Shown: positions 36,845 through 48,580 of the stretch, piece after piece
How positions within the stretch are numbered: the first letter of the stretch is position 1
Layout of the letters: every line of letters begins with the position of its first letter
Assembly: GCA_023375675.1 (NCBI GenBank)
Contig: JALQBC010000002.1
Location: forward strand, 372,001-436,000
DNA from: Cytospora piceicola
Lineage: Eukaryota > Ascomycota > Sordariomycetes > Diaporthales > Cytosporaceae
Length of the DNA stretch: 64,000 nucleotides
Direction of reading: 5' to 3'
Made by a program: the position numbers and the translations under genes
The notes under the pieces: model-generated
Seen by the model: the letters and a program-made list of their open reading frames with translations, nothing else
Told to the model about the DNA's origin: nothing
Database searches by the model: none

Positions 36845-37538
36845 TCACGACTTGCACTCCTCCAGCACCGGTAGTTCCGGGAGGCTTGTTATGGACATGT
36901 CTTCTTCCGAATTGCAGCCGATCATCCACTCCACACCAATGTCCAAGGGCGATCGTTCCTGGGGAGGACCCGGGCACCACATCTTGCCGTAACTGGGATG
37001 CAACTTGTTAACATTACCATGCCTTTGGGCTTTCTGGATAGTCTCGTTGACCTTATCCGCAAGGTCGTGAACGGATAAACTGTTTTGTGGGAACATATTA
37101 GTATTCGAACCTGGAAGAACAAAGCTCAACCTACACCTACATAGCATTTGTCCCATTGAGCATAGCGACTTGAACCGTACACGATCCAAAGCTTGAGACT
37201 ACAGCAAAGGTGGAGTTGCCCTCGTCCCACTGCCGCCAGAGCTCAAACAAGCTGCCGTCCTTATCGAACGTAGAGTTGGTGAGGATTTTCTCACAGTCTG
37301 GGACCAAGAGGCTGCAGTCGGTGTCATTGATGAACTTGAAGTCCTCCCCCTCGCAAAACCGGCCTATACCTGGTCTTCTCGGCATCCAGTTTATGTAGTT
37401 GGTGACGTTCTCCGGGACCGCTAGGCTGCGGGGGAGGTTGGTGAGACCGGTATCACCGGTTGGAATGACCGCGCATGCGATGCGGCTGATGATTGTGGCT
37501 AGTTTCCAGAAAATGAGAGAGTGCTTTAAGAATGACAT
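36845..37538 (-). CDS. small secreted Cys-rich protein, Hce2/Ecp2-like effector candidate, two exons
   Basis: Exons are 37538-37141 and 37079-36845, giving 210 aa. The 61-nt intron has a perfect TACTAAT branch site and CAG acceptor, and splicing joins NGTNAI to LSVHDLADKV. The N terminus has a hydrophobic leader (SLIFWKLATIISRIACAV). The mature part follows the plan of the Hce2 (homologue of Cladosporium fulvum Ecp2) domain: FCEGEDFKFINDTDCSLLVPDC, then a Trp, SSFGSCTVQV, a VHDLADKVNETI helix and GKMWCPGP. The ~8 cysteines sit at the family's positions. Hce2 proteins are secreted, and some trigger host cell death or act against other microbes. A role here is inference from the family. The match is by pattern and not strong. 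The gene is convergent with the FAD monooxygenase, with 225 bp between them. Confidence 0.72.
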
Positions 37539-39942
37539 CTTGCCTGGGACTTAATGCTGCAACTGGAAAGTGACTTTGAGTGAGATGTTGTTGCTGTACA
37601 GAAGATAAATGGAAATTTATCCTGGAATTAGGTTTAAGTAGCACGCACGTCCGGAGTAATTCGGTAGTTGGTATCAAGTGGTGCAACTCCGTAATTATTG
37701 GTAATTTGTGGGACAAAGTCGTTGCTGAACTGAGAAGCAAGCCCTTGAAGTTGACCCTCGTATATTTTAAATATTCTATACGGTGATCAATCACTACACT
37801 TCCAATAGTGATTGCCAATGCCTATGTGTTACATACTTAGTGCTTCAGTATGCTAATCAGAGACATATATGCGGCCTCCATACAGTCAAGTCAGAATTGT
37901 AAACTCAAACCAATCTACGACGAGTGTGACTGTGATAAGTAGTCTTTACCTCTACTTAAGAATATTAACCTTGTGGACGCAAATAGTCAAGTCTTATTCA
38001 ATGTTAAAACTAGAATCTTGGGCAAAATTTGCTCTGACTGCAATTCAACCCAACAAAGTCCATGGACGCTCACATCCCCGGTTCCTTTCCTTCTAGACAG
38101 AATCATGTTGTTTGTTACTTACTTAAGTATTTAGGCCAACGTAGTCTTGGTAGCAGAAAGAGTCATCTAGCACATGAATATTATGATGAAGCACCCATTG
38201 TTCATTACGGAACCCTACAAAATCGAGGTGGGTAGTGTAAGCTGCCTCTGTACATAATACAGTAGCTACCCCCTATATATCATATATATCTCGTGGATGG
38301 ATTGATAGATAATACATATAACCCCTTCCCCCTATATATCATATAACCCCCATTCATCATATATTTGCCTTGGATGGTGGCTATGATAAATATGGGGGTA
38401 AATACTGTACATGTGACCTCGATTGCTGAGCCTCAAGGCCGCAATAGAATCAGCACTAAGCGGTCGTCCGGACCAACCTACTTAGTAGACAGTGGATGTT
38501 CACTGTGCTTTGCGCCATCCAAGATCACCTCTGCCCAGTGAATAAAGGGGCAATAATCGGTGTTCCGGAACGCCATCTTCCGTCTAGAGACTTGTACCTT
38601 ATGCACAGTTCTGGTAGGTCTGCTCACCCCGGGGCCGTCAAGGCGGCCGATCCGGGAGCTGGTAGGCGATGCGGATCAACCGGAATAACAAGAGACTGGG
38701 TGCAGCAAAGATAGAATTGCTTGGGTCACTGACATATACCCTAGGGTAGGCTACAGCATTGAACGTGCATTGTGAACTTCGCGTACAAAACCTGGACCAA
38801 CTTCGTCCTTGTGAATTATGTTGTTGGTGATATCCAGCCGTGGCATCCCCCCACGACAGATCAACGACCTCACCCGACATTCAATTTACTCTCATCAACA
38901 CTGCTGCACTCGCGGGCCTCTCTCTTGATGCCGCAGCGGAGCTGAGGGCGCTTTTCCAGAGGCTTCGACGGCTGGGGCCGGCCGATACTCTGTATCCTCC
39001 GTCTAGGCGTTGCGTTCTTCGTTCTTCGACCTCAAGCTCTCAAGCCGCACGCCTCTCCTGAATACTGCCTTCCATCCAGCCTCATCAACAAGCGTATCAC
39101 ACAAACTTTGAACACTGGGTCATCCACTGCATGACACACCTTATTCTACCTATCTAGGATGATATGATTACCCCTTCTTTCTTCTCTCGTATTTCCCTTA
39201 CCCTACACCGTTACTCGCCCTATAGCGCGCCCCAATACTTACCAAACGACCCCAACTAGACAGCGGCTATCTCTGTGCGTTGTCAGAGGGCCACTGCCTC
39301 TCTTGGCTATTTCCAGCACGAACACCACTTCGTGTTGCAAACAAATCGACTTTTCAAAACCTGATATCCTACCAACTTTGCCTTCATATATTGACGACGT
39401 ATGGCCCCAAGATACCACGCCATCAGACACCACTAGGGCACTCTTACATAACTTCAGCCATACAGCACGCTCATCATCGCAAACTCTAGTGCTTGCCGGC
39501 CGATTTCCCCAGAGAAAGTTTGTTCGATCCTCCTCAAACAAGGCAATCACCCGCTTGCTTCGTCATTTTTTCTGCCATCGTGGCAGGTAGCGAGGAAACG
39601 TGCCTACCCATTAGGTATCCAGGTACAAAGAAAGGTACCTAGAGTGAGTTGCTACGAGCGAGGATCAAACTTCTCAAGTGCAAACCGCGCGCTACTCACA
39701 AGGCAGTCCCATAACCTTATCCAACACCTGCTTGTTCTTCTCAAACCGGGGACCTTCGCACTACATAATTCCTCCCCCAGCTTGCTGTGCCATTCCCATA
39801 CGACGGAGTTACCCATTCGACAATCGCATCATTAACCAAATCACAGCGCCTCACAAGGATCTATTGTCCTTCCTCGGCTGTGGTTCCCGTTTAACACTAT
39901 TTCCAGCACATCTGATCACGTTTGTCCTATCAGAGGACCATA
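37539..39942. other. 2.4-kb gene-free region with a MITE-like element
   Basis: AT-rich in its first half, with a MITE-like element at 38260-38407 and a TACCCTAGGGTA palindrome at 38737-38748. The second half is pyrimidine-rich and should hold the promoter and leader of the Argonaute gene. No coding frame is credible. Confidence 0.6.
38260..38407. mobile_element. candidate 148-bp MITE with terminal inverted repeats
   Basis: Left end CAGTAGCTACCCCCTATAT (38260 on) and the reverse complement of the right end, CAGTATTTACCCCCATATT (from 38407), match at most positions. The similarity extends about 25 bp. Both ends are flanked by TA (38258-38259 and 38408-38409), as expected for Tc1/mariner-type target duplication. 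Internally CCCCCTATATATCATATA occurs twice (38269 and 38328). It is noncoding, so any movement would need a transposase elsewhere. The call depends on finding other copies. Confidence 0.5.
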
Positions 39943-42900
39943 ATGTCGGGTCGCGGTGGATACCAAGGAGGCAGAGGGGGTTCGCGCGGCGGAAAGCAGA
40001 TTTACCGGTAAAAATACCGTTATGTATTGTGGTCATTTGACCAATAGCTAATGAGTGACTACGCCTACAGACCTCCAAGCGGCATCCCTCCACCAGATGC
40101 GAGAGTAATGGGTTTGGAGAATGTGTGTTTCTCCTTGGGCTTCAGCAACCTGAACTTGACCGAGCAGGCCTTCCCCCAACGGCCCGGCTTTGGAACTCAA
40201 GGCAACAAGGTCTCTGTCTGGGCCAACTTCGTCGAGTTATTGGTTGACCCGAAGTTGGTGCTCTACATGTACAGAATTGAGGTCGAGCCAAAGGCAGTCG
40301 GAAAGAAGCTCGGACGGATTCTGAAGCTATTCTTCGACGGACCAGACTGCGCACCCGTCAGGGGAAAGATTGCCACTGATTTCAAGTCCACAATGGTGGC
40401 CTTTGCGAAACAACCCGACGGCAACTTTAACATCCGATACCGATCTGAAGGAGAGGATGAGCCGGATCAGCGAGCAACCGTCTACCATATTCGCGTGCGG
40501 TACACCAAAACCCTCCCCGTTGCTGACTTCCTCTCTTATCTGGACCCGACCAAACCTACGGGAAACTATGAGAAGGAATCCATTATTCAGGCCTTCAATG
40601 TTGTCCTCAACCACTTCTCCAAGTCAAGCCACAATCTTATCACTATTGGCAGCAGGACCTTTCCCCTAGGCGAAAATGGGAACATCACGGACTTGGGTGC
40701 CGGCTTACAGGCCATTCGAGGCTTCTATTCCAGTGTACGAGCTTCTACGGGACGAATCCTGGTCAATGTGAACGTCAGCTACGGGGTGTTCTTCCAACCC
40801 GGCCCTTTGCACATTCTCATCAAGTTGGTTGCCCGCAGCAGTCAGGACAAATACAAGCTCGACCGATCCCTGAGAGGACTCAGTGTCAAAGTCATGCATT
40901 TGTCAAAGAGAAACAAGTCAGGAGGACAGATTCCACGCATGAAGACGATTCTTGGCCTTGCCTCGGCTACCGATGGCATGGGCTTAGGAAGACAGCGGCC
41001 TCGAGTGCTTGAATTTGGAGCTGGGCCGAAAGCAGTTGAGTTCTGGCTCGAAGACCAGAAGAGGTACATCACGGTCTACGATTTCTTTCAACTTCGTAAG
41101 TTGTTTCTCTCTCACTTCTATCCCCCTCTAGACATTGAGTGGCTGAAATGTATCCACTGCAGGATACGGACTGGAGTTGAAACACGTGGAACTGCCGGTG
41201 ATCAACGTCGGCTCCAGAGATCACCCTACCTATCTCCCACCAGAGGTTTGTGAGGTGTCCCTGGGCCAGACTGCCAGCAGGATCAGACTTGATGGGCCCC
41301 AAACTACCCGAATGCTTGGAGCCGCTGTCCACAAGCCTTTTGAGAATGCGCAGACTATTGTCGATATAGGGCTTCAAGCGGTAGGTCTAGGACCTGAAAA
41401 CGCGTTGCAGGTAAGAAACTATGAGTTTGGAGTAATCCTTCTTTCATGAATGAATTCTAACCGTTGGTACTCCTTGTTAGGGACAGTTCCACATGAAGGC
41501 CAGCCGGAGCCTGATCACAGCTGCCGCTCGCGTTTTAGCTGAACCTCGAGTTCTCTACAGCAACAGGGCCGCCAAGCTGAACCAAAGCCGTGCTTGGAAT
41601 GTCATGGGCCAGACTCTGAGTGTACCTGCCACTATCAGGACCTGGAGTTGGCTTTTGGTAGGCATTCCGGGAAAGGAAGCCTGGTGTGGCTTCAGCGGCC
41701 AGTCCGAGGTCATCGAGACCCTCAAAGCCTTCCACAGGGTTATGAACAACATGGGAATCAAGATTGGATCCCCAATCAACGGCAAGAGGGTACAATTAAG
41801 CGGTATCGATGACCGACGTCTGGACGAGGAGCTCAAGGCCGCAGCTGGCGCCCTTGACTTTCTCTACATCATTCTCCCTGACAAAACGCCTGTGTACGAC
41901 CGCATCAAGCACCTATGCGACGTCAAGCTCGGCCTCATAAATGTCTGCTGTATCGGACAGCTGCTGAAGAAAGGCGACGATCAGTACTTTCGGAACGAAG
42001 TGCTCAAGGTCAATGCCAAGTGTGGTGGACGCAACCACGCCATTGAAGCAACCCGTTTACATCTCATAGCACAAGACAAGACTATGGTGGTGGGCATCGA
42101 CGTGACACACCCTTCCCCGGGCTCGAGCGAATATGCGCCCAGCATTGCTGGGATGGTGGCGAGTGTTGACAAACACATGGGGCAATGGCCCTCTGTGTGC
42201 AAGGTCCAGCCCAGATCACGTCAGGAGATGGTTGCCGACCTGAAGGACATGCTCAAGTCCCGACTCATCCTATGGAAAACCAAGGGCAAGCATGATTTCT
42301 TTCCAGAGAACATCATCGTCTTCCGCGACGGAGTGTCGGAAGGCCAATACCAACTGGTGAAAGAGACTGAGCTCCCCCTGCTTCGACAGGCCTGCGATGA
42401 AATTTACCCTGTCGCGAACCAACCCAAGCCACGGATCAGTGTTGTGGTTGCCACAAAGCGTCACCAGAAACGCTTCTATCCCACAACAGAAGCCACCGCT
42501 GACAATGGGTCCAACTGCATGGCCGGAACTGTCATCGATCGTGGTATCACAGAGGCCCGCAGCTGGGACTTCTGTATTATACCTCACACGGCACTCAAGG
42601 GAACTGCAAAGCCGACTCACTACTTCGTCGTGCACGACGAGATCTTCCGCACCAGTCATTGGGGAACCAAGCTTGGCCCCGCTGATACACTCGAGGACGT
42701 CACGCAGAGCCTGTCATACATCTCAGCCCGTTCGACAAAGCCCGTCTCCATTTGTGCTCCGGCCGACTATGCCGATCTCGTGTGTGAGCGCGCGCGGTGC
42801 TATTTGAGCCGCTTCTTTGATCCTTCTGCCCGTTCCGAGAGTGGCATGTCTCAGACGAGCGGCAGGGAGGAGGATCAGAGACGTCGTACCCATTTTCAGG

Positions 42901-42950
42901 AGGAGATCAACTTGCACAGGAAGACAGAGGATGTGATGGTCTACATCTGA
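39943..42950 (+). CDS. Argonaute, QDE-2 type, four exons
   Basis: Slicer component of RNA interference (Neurospora QDE-2 in quelling). Exons are 39943-40007, 40071-41095, 41163-41410 and 41481-42950, giving 935 aa. The tiny first exon gives a 22-residue RGG-rich start (MSGRGGYQGGRGGSRGG), so a start at 40051 inside the first intron is wrong. Domain order is N, linker 1, PAZ, MID and PIWI. The PIWI tetrad is D653 (GIDVTHPSP), E695 (RQEMVADL), D729 (FRDGVSEGQ) and D878 (DYADLVCERARCYL). The last position is Asp, where human Ago2 has His807; DEDD is a known active form in fungal Argonautes. The small-RNA 5'-phosphate pocket region (DKTPVYDRIKHLCD) is present. No truncation. No Dicer or RNA polymerase gene lies nearby. 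Confidence 0.95.
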
Positions 42951-44994
42951 TAGGGGATATGTGCGGCTCCCGTTGCTCTATTCTGTTTTTTGGAAGTCTT
43001 CTTTGGCACGGCTCTTCCGAAATCCAAGCCAACTGCCATCCACTATTCCCAGTGGGATAGGTATGAAGCTTGATTGTCAACGGTGGAACGGTTATTCGAG
43101 AAAAGTGGTTCGGCACTTCTCCAGAACTTTCCACGTATCCAGGTAGCCAACATGTGATGGAAGCCATCTCCAGAAATTTCGAAAGATCAGCTGCTCTGCG
43201 CTGGAACAGTATAGCATTGCGTTGACCATGTGACTTATTGCAAATCCATCGGGAATGGTGATCAACGTGAAGAATGACCTTATGGCTACTAGCAAGTAGG
43301 ATAGATTGGACACGTTGGAAGTCTCAAGTGGCCTTCGAGAACGTAGTGTTGGTACAAAAAAAAAGAAGCTTGACTAAAGCCAACAATTCCAGATGACAGG
43401 CTCGTGCCATATATTGTCCCCATGCTTGCTTACCCTAGGGTAGTGGGTATAGCACACCTCCTATTTGTGGTAACCAGTGGGTTCCGGGACTCTGACTTCT
43501 CTCTTTTGATTGAATGGCTAGCACGATTTAGTTATCAGCACGAGCAAACGTATAGGATTCTGTATCACGCGTTGATCGTTACCACTAATCATGCAACTTC
43601 TCCAACTACAACTCCTTATTCCTCGAGGATGTCATATGAGGTGCTTTGGCTCACCGCCTCCACTACCCCTTTTCAGGCATACGGTAGTCAACCTGAAGCT
43701 TATTGGGTCTCCAAAAAACAAGGAGGTCACGATATGTGATCCGTTGGAGTGCACGGCTGTGCCTTCGTCATGAACTTGGAATACAGGGGAACGTGATACT
43801 CAGCGCCGTCAAAGGGTGACTTCTCGAATATGGGTCGCTGCTTGCAATTTGGAAAACGCAGAGATCCACTTACACCTGAGTAGTAATACTCCTCTCCCAC
43901 TTTTTTTTTACTCACGCTGAAGTGACCAAGCCCCCAGATATTCCGGTCCAGGAACAAATACAACAAGGCTGCCAGAGTTGGGCAGCAACCACCTGAACAC
44001 ATAGAACGCAGTCAATGGCAAGCTCGGGAAGCATAGTCTGTAGCTTCACAAAAACAACGCTCTCCGGAGACTCTCGCGGCAAGATCAACACATCTTCTGC
44101 ATAAATGGAGGTCTGCGGCGCTGAGCGCATGTGGATCGATCATAAAACCCACTTGTCACATTCCATGGGCCGCCCCGAAGAAGTTCTGGCCGGCCGTGGA
44201 GCCCATCGCCTTCGATGGAGGACCATCGAGGGCGACAGACGACCGATTGACCATTCATACCCAAGGATTCAATGCCCCAGACCAAAAATTTTCCAAACGC
44301 GATGCTTCGCCCCAGACAACAGTGTATGAGGCCGTCAAAAAGTATGACTCCATCGTGAACGCTTATTCCGGCCGAGTTATAGATGCCGCATAGACCGTTC
44401 CAGACTCGATGAGCTCCTACAGCTATGGGTCAAGCCCATGGCTGGACAGGCCTGTGGCTCGCCGTTGTTCATATAGCAACCACGTGGAGGAGCCTTTTCA
44501 CCCCCCCCCCCCCCGGTCGAATAGATTTCCGGGACCCGCGACGGGATGTAGCGCCCGGGAATCCCACAGGGGGGCATTTACGAGTCACGATAGCTTCATT
44601 CTAGACTCTTTTGGTAGTCCGAAGCGACTGGGCGTCTACCATTCCCACGGCGACACAGCCTCCTCTTGCCAACGGCGACGCCTGTTTTTTTTTCTCTTTT
44701 TCTCCTTCCTTCCAATGGCGACCAGCTCACACCTTCACATTTTTTCCTCCACTTCCGCTTTGGCCATGTCGGATCTCCATCTCGGGATTCAAAGAATTCT
44801 GGACTCGGATGTCCGTTACCGGAATTGGGCACCTAGGGGGTTTGTTGGCCGTTGAAATGGATGATATATATAACTTAAATTGCTATCATCCCTCCAGATG
44901 TCTATAGCCAGTAACAGGTCATCACATCCAAAGCATCTCGTCTTATATTGTATTGCATTACTTGCTTGCATAATCTTAATATCATCTGTTCACA
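42951..44994. other. gene-free region with a coding-like relic
   Basis: Contains a TACCCTAGGGTA palindrome at 43432-43443 and a 14-nt C run at 44501-44514. A plus-strand frame open from about 44120 to 44392 reads like protein (for example WPAVEPIAFDGGPSRATDDR) but has no start, no partner exon and no family I know. It may be a gene relic. Confidence 0.5.
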
Positions 44995-46396
44995 ATGGCC
45001 GAAGTCAAAGATCTCGAGAAGGCCCTCTCCCAACTCGACGCCGACGGCAACCCGAAATCTCCAGCCGGTCTGACGGTCACCATCCGCGAGATCCCGGAGT
45101 GTCCAACCCCGACAAAGTCCGTACTCGACGAGTCGCCCGCCCCCGACGGTGGCGTCGCGGCCTGGCTTCAGGTCTTCAACAATGTCTTGATCAACTGCAT
45201 GGCCTGGGGTTACCCATCCGCCTTTGGTGTCTTCCAGCTCTACTACACCGAGACTCTGAAGCTCGAGTCTTCCGACGTCTCATGGATTGGTTCATTCCAG
45301 ATCTTCCTCTGCTTCGCCATGTGCGCTCCCAGCGGCCGCCTTGCAGATGCTGGCTATGCGCGCGAGACCACGATCGTCGGCTCTGTTCTTTTGGTCCTTG
45401 GCACATTCATGACTAGTCTTTGCACCAAATACTGGCAGATCTTCCTGGCACAAGGCATCTGCTCAGGCGTCGGGCTGGGACTTATCTACATGCCCGCCAT
45501 CGTGGTCATGACGGCGTACTTCTCCAAAAGGCAGGCCATTGCTATGGGCTTGGGGTGTACAGGAGGTAGCATCGGGAGCGCCTTGTTCCCTGCCATTGTC
45601 CAGTACCTGATCCCCTCCATTGGCTTCGCCTGGTCTGTAAGGTGCCTGGCCTTCCTGTTCCTCCTCCTCTCCGGCACGTCGGTGATGCTCATCAAGCCGA
45701 GACTGGCGCCGAGGAAGGGAGGTTCCCTCTTCGAGTGGGCGGCTTTCAAGGAGGTCCCATATGTTCTATATACAGTGGGCACCTTCCTCATCTTTTGGGC
45801 TCTGTACTTCACTACGTTCTACGTAAGTATCACTTGCCTACTCTTCTCAGTCATGGACTCAGTTCAAGACTAACATACCACAGGTTCAAACATACGCCAC
45901 TGAAGTCCTCACTTTCACCGACACGACCTCAGTCATCCTTGCCATCGTCATGTCTGCCGTCGGAGTCCCCGCCCGTGGCTTCGCGGGCTTTGCCGCAGAC
46001 TGCATGATCGGCCCAATGAACGTGTACATCATCTCGACAGTCCTGCTCGGGATAGTCACCTTCACCTGGATGGCCGTCTGCTCCAGCGCCGGCATGTACG
46101 TCTTTGTCGTGTTCTGGGGTCTCGCAAACGGCTGCCTCCAGGCTGCGTTTGGTGGCTCCCTGGCGGGCCTGACCTCGGACCCGACCAAGATGGGCACGCG
46201 GTTCGGCATGGTGTGCACGCTGCTCGCCGTCGCCACCCTCGCGGGCCCACCGACGGCTGGCGCCATCATCGACAGCTCTGGGGGCAGCTACCTCCCGGCG
46301 CAGATCTGGGCTGCTGTCGTCCTTCTTGTGGGGGCTTCCACCGTGGCAGTCGGGAGATGGTGGGTGACTGGCTGGAAACTTTTTGTTAAGATTTGA
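44995..46396 (+). CDS. MFS transporter, monocarboxylate porter family, two exons
   Basis: Twelve-TM major-facilitator protein of the fungal monocarboxylate-porter type (Mch-like). Exons are 44995-45822 and 45884-46396, giving 446 aa. The ATG at 44995 has the context cacaATGgc. A 50-residue cytosolic N tail precedes the family signature PDGGVAAWLQVFNNVLINCMAWG at the start of TM1, with SAFGVFQLYY following. Later signatures are GICSGVGLGLIYMPAIVVMTAYFSKRQAIAMG and GCTGGSIGSALFPAIVQYLI. The 61-nt intron lies in the loop after TM7 (FTTFY | VQTYATEV) and is phase 0. Yeast Mch proteins do not carry classical monocarboxylates, so the substrate is open. No linked catabolic gene is seen. Confidence 0.93.
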
Positions 46397-48580
46397 GGGT
46401 TGTCTCAACGAAACTTGATATGGATGTTCAATGTCACACAGGCTATCGCATGGTGGTATTATAATGGTTTGGAGGATATGGATTGGGTTTTGGATCTTTT
46501 CTCGGTTTAGTGTTTTCAGCGACTGGGTTATTACGGCTTCTGCATGGTGTTCAGGTGAAGGTGATGGGAAAAGGAAGAATCGTTCAGGATTACAAGAGGT
46601 TGGGAAAGGAAAACCATTCAGGGCAACCAGATCAATTTGTACCCAAAGTGATTAACGGAGCAGAATGACTCCGGAGGAAATATGAATATGGATAATGATA
46701 ATACTCTGGGGCGGAGTAACTATGAAGATATGCATACAACCATTCACTGCAACTTACAATCTGTTATGGTAGTGATTCTCTTATTATATATTATGGCAAG
46801 TAGCTTGTTCTGTCCCCTCCCCCCAAAGACTCGTCTTCTTTCCCTACCCTTATTGCCTTTCTTCGTCTCTTCATGTTATAAAGGTCAAAATGAGAATTTG
46901 AAAGCTTGGCGAATGGGGGACACCATTTGAACATTGGGCATGGGTATATAGGACAAATACACTATTATCTTCCCTATTCATGTTCAGTGTGTATCGTCGT
47001 TGATATTGATGAAAGGGCCACTTCGGTGTGAAGACGGCGCTAGCTATATGAGGTGAACTGCCAGTGCAGTCTTCAGGATGGTCCGCTGCGGTCGGCCGTG
47101 TTTCTGTGTGTGACGTATGATGCCGTCCCTGAAGCTGACAACCGTTGAGATGCATACTTAGGTAGACATTAGAATTTGATATTCGTCCATCAGGCAGCCC
47201 TGCCTAGGTTGAACTCGACAGACTCTTGGTCTTGCCACCTCTTTTTGCTTAGGCACACATCAGATATGTAATTTGCTATCTTAAAAGACTTGAGATGTCG
47301 GGGACCAAAAGAATCGTTGTAAAAACTGCGCGTTACATAGCTCTGCTAAGCCAGATATACTTTGTTTTTATCAACATCAACGCGCTGGAGCTTTCTCACA
47401 CGGCGATATAATATATTTCAGAAACAGTTATAGCTCACACGGCGGGCATAATAACAATACGGCAGTATTAGCTATGAGTCCTTCAACCATCGTGACCTAA
47501 CAGCTATTTTCCCCACAATCAAAGCCAAAGCCGCAGTTGGGTCCATGTGCTAGTCAAAAATGCCAGCATAAAGTAGGCTTCTTTCGAGGAAAATTGCATC
47601 ATAGAGGACCCTTCCGCCTTTGATGATTGGACAGCTTATATCGAAACCAGCTGCATTCGTCTCTTCCTTGTTGGCCAAGCTTGCATTCCGTATATCCAAG
47701 TTGTGGATACTTAACGGGAACCTCTTACTGAGGCTGCCATCAGGCCAAAAGCTGCCAAGTCGGTCTCCGGATTTTAACAAAGAAAGAGAGAAGTATGTTA
47801 TCAAGGTGTTCTAGCCAGAGCCCATGCATCAATATCTCCTTAAGTGCTCGCTCCGACCACACCGATCAGATCCCAACTGCGAAGCCTATGAGTCCCCGAG
47901 GGTCAATGAAAACCGGGTTGTAAGGGTTGACAGGCTACGGCTGTTTCGGGAACTCGCTTGATGGGGGATTACATATGTAGATGCAATCCCATCCTTTCCG
48001 GGTACGTCTATGCCCTAGGTGTCCAGCATGAACGTAGGATACCGACGAGTCGCGGTTTGAAATGCAGTGGGCCAAGGGCGTGGCGGAGAGCCGACACAGA
48101 AAACACCTAACAGGTCGTAAAGGACATTGGGGGGGGGGGGATATTGCGGAAGCGGTCGGGCAGTTGATAGATGCTGGATTCGCCCCGAGGTCATGGGCAA
48201 ATAATTATGATCGATGGGGGCATGGGTAATAAGATCAAACACACGTCAGCTTGATTATGCGGTCCATTTCCCTGGACTCGGTAATATTTCCCCGAGACTA
48301 TTTAGGGAAATGCCCCGAAGCTCATCAAAGGTTTATGAGACATCTGCTGATCGCCGCCGTTGATCCTTGAAAACCGTCTGATTTCAAATCTATCGGCTAG
48401 AATGATTAATTACAAATAATCGAGACCCGGTCCCCCGCGAATGAAAACGTTGGTAGAGCATAGTCTAAAGGAATTAAATCACTAGTGTCGCCACGACGTC
48501 GTCTTGCATAACTTGGACATTTTCCCAAGAAGAAAGAATAGGTATCCTGCCCACAAACGCCTAGTAGCGGGAGTACTCTC
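46397..48580. other. gene-free region between convergent genes
   Basis: Holds the 3' ends of the MFS gene (plus) and the Ras-like gene (minus). There is a G run at about 48129-48140. No credible coding frame. Confidence 0.55.

Noticed and set aside
45886..46408. Minus-strand frames of 127 and 159 codons
   Set aside because: Antisense of the monocarboxylate-type MFS transporter.
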